This document shows, piece by piece, positions 42,422 through 49,649 of a stretch of 52,877 bases of DNA. The position numbers were made by a program, and so were the translations under genes. Within the stretch, counting starts at the first letter, position 1. Each line of letters begins with the position of its first letter. The stretch spans positions 1-52,877 of the forward strand of contig UQVS01000016.1 in the NCBI GenBank assembly GCA_900544615.1. Reading direction: 5' to 3'. The stretch comes from an uncultured Oscillibacter sp. GTDB lineage: Bacteria; Bacillota; Clostridia; Oscillospirales; Oscillospiraceae. The notes below the pieces were generated by a model, which made no database searches, was not told where the DNA came from, and worked only from the letters and a program-made list of their open reading frames with translations.

Positions 42422-42709
42422 AGGGAAACGTGCGATGACATTCAAGGAAGAGAAGCTGTACCATTTGAAAACCTGTTTGGCGGGGAGAAGCGGCTTTACA
42501 TAAAAAACAGGCCAGGCGAGCGTAATCGAAAGCAAGTGAATGTTCTTCGCCGGTTCTTCGGCATTTCCTGTTCAAATCGCAGGATGTGGTATGCTTCGAC
42601 GCGTTGAGTAAATTGCCCATCCTGACAGGAAAAAAGAAGATAAAGTGCGCCCTTACGGGCTGTTTCCCTCGAAATTCTACAATTTCTTTGAGAAATATGA
42701 AATTTCCCA
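42422..42709. other. Intergenic, no supported gene
   Basis: This AT-richer stretch between hxlR and the typA promoter contains only short frames, such as a 22-codon one starting at 42435. No ribosome site, family similarity or strong hairpin was seen. It may be decayed sequence, like the region on the other side of the HxlR pair. Confidence 0.4.
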
Positions 42710-42738
42710 TTGAAATTAGCTTAATTGTGAATTATAAT
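42710..42738 (+). promoter_or_regulatory. Promoter of typA
   Basis: TTGAAA (42710-42715), a 17-bp spacer and a perfect TATAAT (42733-42738). Confidence 0.82.
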
Positions 42739-42785
42739 ATAGGGCTGTGCAAAAATCCTTTATATAAGGAAAGGACATTCATATT

Positions 42786-44609
42786 ATGCAGAACGAACAT
42801 TTGAGAAACGTAGCAATTATTGCCCACGTTGACCACGGCAAAACCACGCTGGTGGACGAGATGCTCAAGCAGGGCGGCGTCTACCGGGAAAATCAGGAAG
42901 TGGTGGACCGCGTGATGGACTCCGGCGATCTGGAGCGGGAGCGCGGCATCACCATTCTGGCCAAAAACACCGCTGTCCGATATAAGGACGTGAAAATCAA
43001 CGTGGTGGACACGCCGGGCCACGCCGACTTCGGCGGCGAGGTGGAGCGTATTCTGAAAATGGTCAACGGCGTCATTCTGCTGGTGGACGCAGCAGAAGGC
43101 CCCATGCCCCAGACCCGCTTCGTGCTGAGCCGCGCTCTGGAGCTGGGCCATCGGGTCATTGTGGTCATCAACAAGATCGACCGTCCCGACCAGCGGATCC
43201 ACGAGGTCATTGATGAGGTGCTGGAGCTGTTGATGGATCTGAACGCCACCTCTGAACAACTGGACTCCCCCATGCTGTTCTGCTCCGGCCGTCAGGGTAC
43301 CGCCTCCTATTCTCCCGATGTTCCCGGCACCGACCTCAAGCCCCTGTTTGAGACGATTCTGGAATACATCCCTGCCCCGGAGGCGGATGTGGATCAGCCT
43401 TTCCAGATGCTGGTCAGCTCCATTGACTACAACGAGTTTGTGGGCCGGATCGCCATCGGCCGCATTGAGCGCGGCACCCTGAAGCAGAATCAGGAGATCG
43501 CCGTCTGCAATTATCATGATCCCGACGCCGCCCCCAAGAAGGCCAAGGCCGTTTCCATCTATGAATTTGAAGGACTGGCCAAGAAGCAGGTAACGGAGTC
43601 CACCGCCGGCAACATCATTGCCATGAGCGGTATTCCCGACATCACCATCGGCGATACCATCTGCGCCCCCACCGCCGTGGAAGCGCTGCCTTTCGTGAAG
43701 ATCAGCGCCCCCACGCTGGAGATGACCTTCTCTGTCAACGACTCCCCCTATGCCGGCCGGGAGGGCAAGTTCGTTACCTCCCGCCAGATCCGCGACCGTC
43801 TGTACCGCGAGACTTTGAAGGACGTTTCCCTGAAGGTCACGGATACCGACCGGGACAGCGCGTTCAACGTGGCAGGCCGGGGCGAGATGTCCTTGTCCAT
43901 CCTCATCGAGACCATGCGCCGGGAAGGCTATGAGTTCCAGGTATCTCCCCCCCGCGTGCTGTACAAGGAGATTGACGGCAAGAAGTGCGAGCCTATCGAG
44001 CGTCTGGTGGTGGACGTGCCTGCCGACTGCGTGGGCAGCGTCATTGAGAAGCTTGGCCAGCGTAAGGGCGATCTGGTGGAAATGACCCCCGTGGGCGACC
44101 GCATGAAGGTGGAGTTCCTGATTCCCGCCCGCGGTCTCTTCGGCTACCGCAACGACTTCCTCACCGACACCAAGGGCGAGGGCATCATGGCTTCCGTATT
44201 TGATTCCTATGCGCCTTACAAGGGCGATATTTCCCGCCGCGGCATGGGCAGCCTGATCTCCACCGAGACCGGCGACTCCATCACCTATGGTCTGTTCAAC
44301 GCGCAGGAGCGCGGCACCCTGTTCATCGGCGCCGGTGTCCCTGTGTACGAGGGCATGATCATCGGCGTAGCCAATCGGGGCGAGGATATCGTGGTGAACG
44401 CCTGCCGCAAAAAGCAGCTGACCAACACCCGTGCCTCCGGCTCTGACGATGCACTCCGTCTGGTTCCCCCCAAGCAGATGAGTCTGGAGCAGTGCCTGGA
44501 GTTCCTGGCAGACGATGAGCTGCTGGAGGTCACGCCCAAGAGCCTGCGGATGCGGAAAGCCATTCTGAACCACGAGCAGCGCATGAAGTCCCTGAAGGGC
44601 AAGAAGTAA
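42786..44609 (+). CDS. typA: Translational GTPase TypA/BipA
   Basis: A 607-residue ribosome-binding GTPase that helps 50S assembly under stress and cold. GTPase motifs: AHVDHGKTT (G1), RGITI (G2), DTPGHADFGGEV (G3), NKID (G4). EF-G-like domains III and V follow, with the TypA-specific C-terminal domain (PARGLFGYRNDFL, GEGIMASVFDSY, RKKQLTNTRASGSDDALRL). Length is typical. It is monocistronic, with promoter and terminator. Confidence 0.97.
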   Translation: MQNEHLRNVAIIAHVDHGKTTLVDEMLKQGGVYRENQEVVDRVMDSGDLERERGITILAKNTAVRYKDVKINVVDTPGHADFGGEVERILKMVNGVILLVDAAEGPMPQTRFVLSRALELGHRVIVVINKIDRPDQRIHEVIDEVLELLMDLNATSEQLDSPMLFCSGRQGTASYSPDVPGTDLKPLFETILEYIPAPEADVDQPFQMLVSSIDYNEFVGRIAIGRIERGTLKQNQEIAVCNYHDPDAAPKKAKAVSIYEFEGLAKKQVTESTAGNIIAMSGIPDITIGDTICAPTAVEALPFVKISAPTLEMTFSVNDSPYAGREGKFVTSRQIRDRLYRETLKDVSLKVTDTDRDSAFNVAGRGEMSLSILIETMRREGYEFQVSPPRVLYKEIDGKKCEPIERLVVDVPADCVGSVIEKLGQRKGDLVEMTPVGDRMKVEFLIPARGLFGYRNDFLTDTKGEGIMASVFDSYAPYKGDISRRGMGSLISTETGDSITYGLFNAQERGTLFIGAGVPVYEGMIIGVANRGEDIVVNACRKKQLTNTRASGSDDALRLVPPKQMSLEQCLEFLADDELLEVTPKSLRMRKAILNHEQRMKSLKGKK

Positions 44610-44615
44610 ATCCAT

Positions 44616-44650
44616 ACAGCCCGCCGAGATCATCCCCGGCGGGCTGTGCT
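44616..44650 (+). terminator. Terminator of typA
   Basis: An 11-bp stem ACAGCCCGCCG/CGGCGGGCTGT (44616-44626, 44637-44647) with a GCTTTC tail. Confidence 0.8.
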
Positions 44651-44669
44651 TTCAGCAAAGGAGCATCCT

Positions 44670-45296
44670 ATGAGAAAATTACTGAGCATCTGCCTGGCCG
44701 CCCTCCTGGTCCTGAGCCTGGCTGGGTGCGGCAAAACCAGCGTGGTTGGCATTACGACCACCTCAAAAGCCCCTGCCGCGAACGAGGAATCTCAGGGCGT
44801 CGGCACCCACCACGCTGAGATCGACATTCAGGACTACGGCACCATCACCGTGGAGCTGGACGGCGACGCCGCCCCCATTACCGTCCAGAACTTCATGGAT
44901 CTGGCCAACGACGGCTTTTATGACGGACTCACCTTCCACCGCATCATCGCCGGGTTCATGATGCAGGGCGGCGACCCCAACGGCAACGGCACCGGCGGCT
45001 CTGAGAATACCATCAAGGGCGAATTTTCCGCCAACGGCGTGGAAAATTCCCTGTCCCACACCCGCGGCGCCATCTCCATGGCCCGCAGTCAGGCCTATGA
45101 CAGTGCCAGTTCCCAGTTCTTTATCTGCCACGCTGACAGCACCTTTCTGGACGGTCAGTACGCCTGCTTCGGCTATGTGACCGACGGCATGGACGTGGTG
45201 GACGCAGTCTGCGAGGCCGCCCAGCCTACGGACGACAACGGCACCATTCCCGCAGACCAGCAGCCGGTCATCACCGCCATCCGCATCACGGACTGA
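44670..45296 (+). CDS. Cyclophilin-type peptidyl-prolyl isomerase lipoprotein
   Basis: A 208-residue secreted isomerase. The lipoprotein signal MRKLLSICLAALLVLSLAGCG (cysteine in SLAGC) is followed by a short linker. The cyclophilin domain has ITVELDGDAAPITVQNFMDL, YDGLTFHRIIAGFMMQGGDP with the catalytic arginine, ASSQFFICHADS and LDGQYACFGYV. It should assist folding of exported proteins at the outer face of the membrane. The ATG at 44670 follows AAAGGAGC. Confidence 0.94.
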   Translation: MRKLLSICLAALLVLSLAGCGKTSVVGITTTSKAPAANEESQGVGTHHAEIDIQDYGTITVELDGDAAPITVQNFMDLANDGFYDGLTFHRIIAGFMMQGGDPNGNGTGGSENTIKGEFSANGVENSLSHTRGAISMARSQAYDSASSQFFICHADSTFLDGQYACFGYVTDGMDVVDAVCEAAQPTDDNGTIPADQQPVITAIRITD

Positions 45297-45324
45297 TCTT
45301 CCCGGATCGGAAAACCAGCCTGTA

Positions 45325-45359
45325 CCAAAGCGCCCGGAGCAACGCTCCGGGTGCTTTGG
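45325..45359 (+). terminator. Terminator of the cyclophilin gene
   Basis: A 16-bp stem with one G-U pair, CCAAAGCGCCCGGAGC (45325-45340) and its partner (45344-45359), around a 3-nt loop. Confidence 0.78.
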
Positions 45360-45538
45360 AGGTATGACCCTTTTCTACAAAATATTCCTGTTTCCTGTCT
45401 GCTTTTTCAGCTATCCAGCCATTGCGCGCCCTGTGCGGACATCCTATAATGGAAGATGCCTCATCGGAAGCGGCGCAGGCGCCGCACGTTCCGTTGGGAG
45501 TAATGCAGCTCGTTGGAGCTGCCAAGGAGATAATGAAT

Positions 45539-46708
45539 ATGTACCGCATTCAAACCATGAACAAGATTTCCCCTGTGGGCCTGAACCGTTTTCCCGCTGA
45601 GCTTTACGAAGTGAGCGACACGGTGCAGGATCCGCAGGGGATTTTAGTTCGCTCCGCCAAGCTGCTGGACATGGAGTTCAACCCCGGTCTGCTGGCCATC
45701 GCGCGGGCAGGCGTCGGCGTCAATAATATTCCTCTGGACCGCTGTGCGGAGGCAGGCATCCCCGTGTTTTCCACCCCCGGCGCCAACGCCAACGCCGTCA
45801 AGGAGCTGGTGATCTGCGCCATGCTCATCGGTTCCCGCGATATTCCCGGCGCCATCCGCTGGGTACGGGAGCAGGCGGCCTCCGGCATTGAGGTTTCCAC
45901 CGTGGTGGAAAAGGGTAAATCCGCCTTTGTCGGCCCGGAGCTTTATAAAAAGACCATTGGTATCATCGGCTTGGGCGCCATCGGTTCCATCGTGGCCAAT
46001 GCCGCCATTTCTCTGGGCATGGATGTCTACGGCTACGATCCCTTCCTCTCTGTGGACACGGCGCTGCGGCTGGACCGGCACGTTCATGTGGTGAAGGATA
46101 TCAACGACCTGTACAAGCGGGCGGATTACGTTACCATGCACATCCACTACACGGAAAAAACCGCGCACATGATCAACGCCGACGCCATCGGCGCTATGAA
46201 GCGGGGCGTCCGGGTCATCAATCTGGCCCGCGGCGAGATTGTGGACGACGAGGCCATGCTGGCCGCGCTGGATACCGGCAAGGTGGCTGCCTACATTACC
46301 GATTTCCCCAATAACCGCCTGCTGGCAGCACCCCATGTTATTGCCCTGCCCCATCTGGGCGCATCCACCCCGGAGAGTGAGCAGAACTGTGCCGCCATGG
46401 CTGTGGACGAGCTGCGGGATTATCTGGAAAACGGCAACATCCGCACCAGCGTGAATCTGCCGGAGATGAGCATGGAGCGCAGCGGCGTTCAGCGGCTGTG
46501 CATCCTGCATAAGAATGTTCCCGGTATGTTGGCAAACATCACCAGCCTCTTTGGCCGGGACGGCGTGAACGTGGAAAACCTGAGCAATAAGTCCCGTGGC
46601 GACTACGCCTACACCATGGTGGATCTGAGCACCAAGGTGGGCGAGCACGTCGTGGAGGACGTGAAGCATATGCCCAACGTGATCCGCGTCCGCGTGTTGG
46701 AGTGGTAA
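45539..46708 (+). CDS. serA: D-3-phosphoglycerate dehydrogenase
   Basis: A 389-residue enzyme starting serine synthesis by oxidising 3-phosphoglycerate. The split substrate domain has ARAGVGVNNIPLDRCAEAGI. The Rossmann domain has IIGLGAIGSIVANAAISLGM, the catalytic arginine in RVINLARGEIVDDEAM and the Glu/His pair around PHLGASTPESE. The C-terminal ACT domain (LCILHKNVPGMLANITSLFG) binds serine for feedback control. The ATG at 45539 follows CAAGGAG and is preferred over the ATG six bases earlier. Serine made here is the CysE substrate. Confidence 0.94.
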   Translation: MYRIQTMNKISPVGLNRFPAELYEVSDTVQDPQGILVRSAKLLDMEFNPGLLAIARAGVGVNNIPLDRCAEAGIPVFSTPGANANAVKELVICAMLIGSRDIPGAIRWVREQAASGIEVSTVVEKGKSAFVGPELYKKTIGIIGLGAIGSIVANAAISLGMDVYGYDPFLSVDTALRLDRHVHVVKDINDLYKRADYVTMHIHYTEKTAHMINADAIGAMKRGVRVINLARGEIVDDEAMLAALDTGKVAAYITDFPNNRLLAAPHVIALPHLGASTPESEQNCAAMAVDELRDYLENGNIRTSVNLPEMSMERSGVQRLCILHKNVPGMLANITSLFGRDGVNVENLSNKSRGDYAYTMVDLSTKVGEHVVEDVKHMPNVIRVRVLEW

Positions 46709-46711
46709 ATG

Positions 46712-46749
46712 AACAGGCTCGCCCGCGCAGCGGGTGAGCCTGTTTTCTT
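46712..46749 (+). terminator. Terminator of serA
   Basis: The stem AACAGGCTCGCCCGC with GCGGGTGAGCCTGTT (one G-U) and a 3-nt loop ends in TTTTCTT, directly after the stop. Confidence 0.9.
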
Positions 46750-46759
46750 ATAGAGACTG

Positions 46760-46793
46760 AAAAAAGTCCCCGTACCCATCAGGGTACGGGGAC
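46760..46793 (-). terminator. Terminator of the Cys-rich mini-gene
   Basis: A perfect 12-bp stem GTCCCCGTACCC/GGGTACGGGGAC with a 4-nt loop is followed on the minus strand by six U residues (46760-46765), 13 bp past the stop of the mini-gene. Confidence 0.92.
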
Positions 46794-46805
46794 ACGCAAT
46801 CCTGC

Positions 46806-46955
46806 TCAGCAGCCGCAGCCTCCATTGTTGCAGCCACAGCCGTTGTTGCAGCCGCAGCCGCCCCAACCGCCACCGCAGCAGCACCAGATGATAATCAGCA
46901 GAATGATGATCCAGCAGCAGTTCCCGCCGCCACCGCAGCCATTATTACAACACAT
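46806..46955 (-). CDS. Cys/Gly-rich mini-protein with one membrane segment
   Basis: A 49-residue protein read from the ATG at 46955 after AGGAGGATCCGAT. It has 14 cysteines and 16 glycines. Order: a short start MCCNNGCGGGGNCC, a hydrophobic core WIIILLIIIW (15-24), then CCC, GGGWGG and a repetitive tail of GCGCNN units. It has its own strong ribosome site and intrinsic terminator, so it is a real gene although very short. Similar high-cysteine small proteins occur in clostridia with unknown function; spore coat, metal binding or membrane-redox roles are all possible. It is downstream of an SLH-like gene on the same strand. Confidence 0.8.
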   Translation of the reverse strand: MCCNNGCGGGGNCCWIIILLIIIWCCCGGGWGGCGCNNGCGCNNGGCGC

Positions 46956-47041
46956 ATCGGATCCTCCTATGAGATTGAGATGTAGACCGTTCGTGCGGCC
47001 TCAATCCATAGTATGCGTCTCCGTTGAAATGGTGTGCAATC

Positions 47042-48124
47042 TTACAGGCGGGATGTTGTGACCAGTTTGAGGGCCTGCCGCCACTCCCCGGAGGTGAACA
47101 CCCCCAGATCTATCAGGGTGTCCGCCAGCGTCCAGTCATCCTCCGGCAGTTGGGCGTCCAATGCGTAATAGGAGATATACACCAGCTGCGCCCGTAGAAA
47201 GGCCTCTGTTTTCAGCGCAGCAGCCTCGCGGTCCGTCAGAACCCCGGAGATCACAGCGTGATCCAGCGTGCCAGACAGATCTGTGTTGTCAGCGGAGCTG
47301 TATCCCATAGCCCGGAGGACAAATTCCGTATACTGGTAGGCATTGACAGCGCCTGCAGGTTTGAAGCTGGTGGCCGTATAGCCGTTGGTGTACCCCTTTT
47401 CATAGGCGTATCCCACATACTGCTCCGCCTGCGAACCGGGTTGGATATCCCGGAACGGCGTTGTCCCAGACCATGCCAGCGCCTGCTGCTCCTCCCCCAG
47501 CACGCGGATAAACATGATCAATGCCTGAAGGCGGGTGGGTACCGCTTCCAAATCAAAGCCTTCGCCGTAGCCGGTAAACGTACCCTTGAACAGATGCAGC
47601 GTTTTCAGGGCGGAAGCCATGGCGTTGTAGTCCGGGGATGCAGAATATGTGAAGCTGTATTGGCCCTGATAATCCACCACGGCGGTTTTCGAGGTAATGG
47701 TAAATACGGGGGCGGCGTCCTCTGCCGTGATATACCGATGGTTGACCACCAGCGCCGATCCGCTGGGAACCACGGTCCCGGCAGTCGCATCAATCACTGC
47801 GCCTTCCACGTAGGTCACACGTCCGCTTCCCGCCAGAAGCAGGATGTTAGTGCCGGTGACGCCATGGAGGGAGTCTCCCTCTTTCAGACGGGTTTCCTGC
47901 CAGCTGGAAGCCAGATTGGCAGCCGTTCCGTTTTCCAGCTGCGTCCGCAGTGTTTCATCGGAATCATCCAGTGCCTGATCGGTTTTCTGCTCCACTGTCC
48001 GGGTAAACTCGCCGTTCAGATAAGACAGGGATGCCAGTGGATCACCGGCATCCCCTGCGGCAAATGCCCAGACAGCCGCCAGAATGACCGCCAGCGGGAT
48101 GCACAAGGCAATTTTTTTCATCAA
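47042..48124 (-). CDS. Exported protein with S-layer-homology-like region
   Basis: A 360-residue protein with a signal peptide (MMKKIALCIPLAVILAAVWAFAAGD). The central part is of unrecognised fold (ENGTAANLASSWQETRLKEG, VVPSGSALVVNHRYITAEDA). The C-terminal half resembles SLH repeats that bind cell-wall polymers: TPFRDIQPGSQAEQYVGYAY, EKGYTNGYTATSFKPAGAVN, YTEFVLRAMGYS. It is probably cell-surface attached. It begins 8 bp after rex, in the same transcription unit, so its expression may follow redox state. Confidence 0.8.
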   Translation of the reverse strand: MMKKIALCIPLAVILAAVWAFAAGDAGDPLASLSYLNGEFTRTVEQKTDQALDDSDETLRTQLENGTAANLASSWQETRLKEGDSLHGVTGTNILLLAGSGRVTYVEGAVIDATAGTVVPSGSALVVNHRYITAEDAAPVFTITSKTAVVDYQGQYSFTYSASPDYNAMASALKTLHLFKGTFTGYGEGFDLEAVPTRLQALIMFIRVLGEEQQALAWSGTTPFRDIQPGSQAEQYVGYAYEKGYTNGYTATSFKPAGAVNAYQYTEFVLRAMGYSSADNTDLSGTLDHAVISGVLTDREAAALKTEAFLRAQLVYISYYALDAQLPEDDWTLADTLIDLGVFTSGEWRQALKLVTTSRL

Positions 48125-48132
48125 GGCACCTC

Positions 48133-48762
48133 TCAGCGGTTGGCGATCCGATAGCTGAGAGCCAGAAGGCTGTCTGCAAAATGAATATTTTCAAATTTGA
48201 CAGCCGGATCGCTGCTGGAAAGCTCCACGTTGGTAAAGTTCCAGAAGCCCCTGATCCCCAGAGCGATCAGCCTGTCGGCCATATCCTGCGCCACAGACTG
48301 CGGGATCGTCAGCACCACAACATCCACGGGATGGTGTTTGATATAATCCTCCAGATCATCGGTGGAGTGAACGGGAACCCCGTTGATTGCCGTGTCAATT
48401 ACGTTAGGCGCTACATCGAAAGAGGCGTCCACCGAGAATCCGGCGCTTTCAAAGGGGAAGTTATTCAAAATGGCGCGGCCCAGATTACCAACGCCGACAA
48501 TAACCAGATGATTATCATTATCAACACCCAGAATGTGACCGATTTCGGATCTGAGTTCTTCTACATTATAACCATAGCCCTGCTGGCCGAACTCGCCAAA
48601 GCAGCTGAAATCCTGGCGGATCTGCGAGGCAGTGATCCCCATTTCCTGTCCCAGCGCATGAGAAGATGTGCGGACGATGCCTCTGGCGCAAAGTTCGTTT
48701 AATTGACGGTAGTACCGGGGCAGGCGGCGAATCACAGCATCAGAGATATTTCCTTTTTTCAT
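48133..48762 (-). CDS. rex: Redox-sensing transcriptional repressor Rex
   Basis: A 209-residue repressor: N-terminal winged helix (ISDAVIRRLPRYYRQLNELC, ITASQIRQDFSCFGEFGQQGYGY in pieces) and C-terminal NADH-binding Rossmann domain (IVGVGNLGRAILNNFPFE, VLTIPQSVAQDMADRLI). Rex leaves DNA when NADH rises and thereby switches on fermentation genes. The ATG follows GGAGGG. Two direct repeats overlap its promoter. Confidence 0.96.
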   Translation of the reverse strand: MKKGNISDAVIRRLPRYYRQLNELCARGIVRTSSHALGQEMGITASQIRQDFSCFGEFGQQGYGYNVEELRSEIGHILGVDNDNHLVIVGVGNLGRAILNNFPFESAGFSVDASFDVAPNVIDTAINGVPVHSTDDLEDYIKHHPVDVVVLTIPQSVAQDMADRLIALGIRGFWNFTNVELSSSDPAVKFENIHFADSLLALSYRIANR

Positions 48763-48792
48763 TTTGCCCTCCTGCTATTTAAATTCTCATAT

Positions 48793-48843
48793 ATTTTAAA
48801 ATAAAAAGCCCCTCTTGTCAAATCTTTCATCACAAATCTTTCA
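48793..48843 (-). promoter_or_regulatory. Promoter of rex with tandem direct repeats
   Basis: TTGACA (48816-48821), a 17-bp spacer and TAAAAT (48793-48798) on the minus strand. Two copies of CAAATCTTTCA (48819-48829 and 48833-48843), 14 bp apart, cover the -35 and the region just upstream. They contain TTGTGA, part of the usual Rex box, so autoregulation is possible. Confidence 0.7.
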
Positions 48844-48879
48844 CAGAGGAAATTTTTTTGATTTTTTTGAAAGAAAGGC

Positions 48880-48908
48880 TTTACACCCGCTCAAAAAACT
48901 GCTATACT
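48880..48908 (+). promoter_or_regulatory. Promoter of the tRNA-Arg locus
   Basis: TTTACA (48880-48885), a 17-bp spacer and TATACT (48903-48908), 43 bp before the truncated tRNA copy. It would also transcribe the intact tRNA at 49121. Confidence 0.75.
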
Positions 48909-48951
48909 ATCATGGCAACGCAGGAGGATTCTTCTGCCGTCAAATGAATAT

Positions 48952-48990
48952 GCGCCCGTAGCTCAGTTGGATAGAGCGTTAGACTCCGAC
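48952..48990 (+). pseudogene. 5' half of a tRNA-Arg gene (integration scar)
   Basis: These 39 bp are identical, except for the second base, to the first 39 bases of the intact tRNA-Arg at 49121: acceptor strand, D arm and anticodon arm up to the end of the anticodon loop. The match then stops and the sequence cannot fold into a tRNA 3' half. It lies directly behind the promoter, so it is probably the original chromosomal 5' half left after site-specific insertion. Confidence 0.8.
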
Positions 48991-49120
48991 ATTTCAGGCG
49001 TCTCCAGTTGAGATATGGTGCAAAGCCTTGCCGCCCATGCGTTTGCGGGAATGGCAGAGAAAAAATAGTTAGTTGTTGACTACTATTTGACTACTATCGC
49101 AAAAACCCACAACCAAATAT
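48991..49120. mobile_element. Short inserted remnant with tandem 11-bp repeats
   Basis: The 130 bp between the half tRNA and the full tRNA hold two adjacent copies of TTGACTACTAT (49076-49086, 49087-49097), the sort of arm repeat found near integrase attachment sites. Just before them is an 18-codon open frame ending in HAFAGMAEKK and a stop (49012-49068), which may be the C-terminal tail of a lost gene such as an integrase. Identification is tentative. Confidence 0.5.
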
Positions 49121-49197
49121 GTGCCCGTAGCTCAGTTGGATAGAGCGTTAGACTCCGACTCTAAAGGCCGCTGGTTCGAATCCAGTCGGGCATACCA
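49121..49197 (+). tRNA. tRNA-Arg (anticodon CCG)
   Basis: A complete 77-nt cloverleaf with encoded CCA. Acceptor GTGCCCG pairs with CGGGCAT, D stem GCTC/GAGC, anticodon stem TTAGA/TCTAA with loop CTCCGAC (anticodon CCG at 49155-49157), and T arm with TTCGAAT. It reads CGG codons. It has no promoter of its own close by and probably depends on the one at 48880. It is the attachment gene for the mobile element to its right. Confidence 0.93.
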
Positions 49198-49231
49198 AAA
49201 AGGATGATTTCTTATGAAATCATCCTTTTTT
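49198..49231 (+). terminator. Terminator of the tRNA-Arg
   Basis: A perfect 10-bp stem GGATGATTTC/GAAATCATCC with a 4-nt loop runs into six U residues. Confidence 0.92.
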
Positions 49232-49261
49232 ATTCGTGGGTGAGCGTTTTGCAAGTTGGGA

Positions 49262-49564
49262 TCAACTGTCCTGCTCCGCAGGATGGCAGATGTGTTCTTC
49301 TTCCTCTAACTCGAAGGAATAGAGTCCATCTGCCTCCAACTCCTTTGCCATGCCCCACGCCAGCTTGAAGCCTGCTGTGAAACTTATCAGCTTGGATTCA
49401 ACCAGCAACGCGTTTTGCGCGTCCAGCAGCCGCAGCAGTTTTTTTCGCTCTGCGGCGTCCATGCCCCGCCGCAGTTCCTTCTGGGCGTATTCAATCTGCG
49501 CGGCCAACTCTGGATACTCTTGGCGGTCGAAACGCTTTTGCAGAGCCTTCATGTAGTCGTACAT
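49262..49564 (-). CDS. Small helical protein of the mobile element (DUF6809-like)
   Basis: A 100-residue protein starting MYDYMKALQKRFDRQEYPEL after AAAAGGAGGTG. It has charged helices (AQIEYAQKELRRGMDAAERK, LLRLLDAQNALLVESKLISF) and the segment FTAGFKLAWGMAKELEADGLYSF. It resembles small proteins (DUF6809 type) often found beside integrases in Firmicutes; that family label is from memory. Function unknown. It lies 85 bp beyond the integrase gene on the same strand, toward the tRNA end of the element. Confidence 0.7.
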   Translation of the reverse strand: MYDYMKALQKRFDRQEYPELAAQIEYAQKELRRGMDAAERKKLLRLLDAQNALLVESKLISFTAGFKLAWGMAKELEADGLYSFELEEEEHICHPAEQDS

Positions 49565-49649
49565 TGCGGCACCTCCTTTTTGGCAACCACAACACATACC
49601 ACGACTCCATGCGCAAAGCTACTGCCATTTTCCAATGTGCTGATCATAT

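Noticed and set aside
42264..42710. A 148-codon minus-strand frame
   Set aside because: It overlaps hxlR and the eroded intergenic region, without ribosome site or family features.
46956..47040. Sporulation-sigma promoter (CATACTAT) for the Cys-rich mini-gene
   Set aside because: The -10 resembles a sigma-E or sigma-K site, but no convincing -35 at the right distance was found, so it is not listed as a feature.
48952..49024. A second functional tRNA-Arg gene
   Set aside because: The sequence after the anticodon loop cannot pair to complete the anticodon stem, T arm or acceptor stem.
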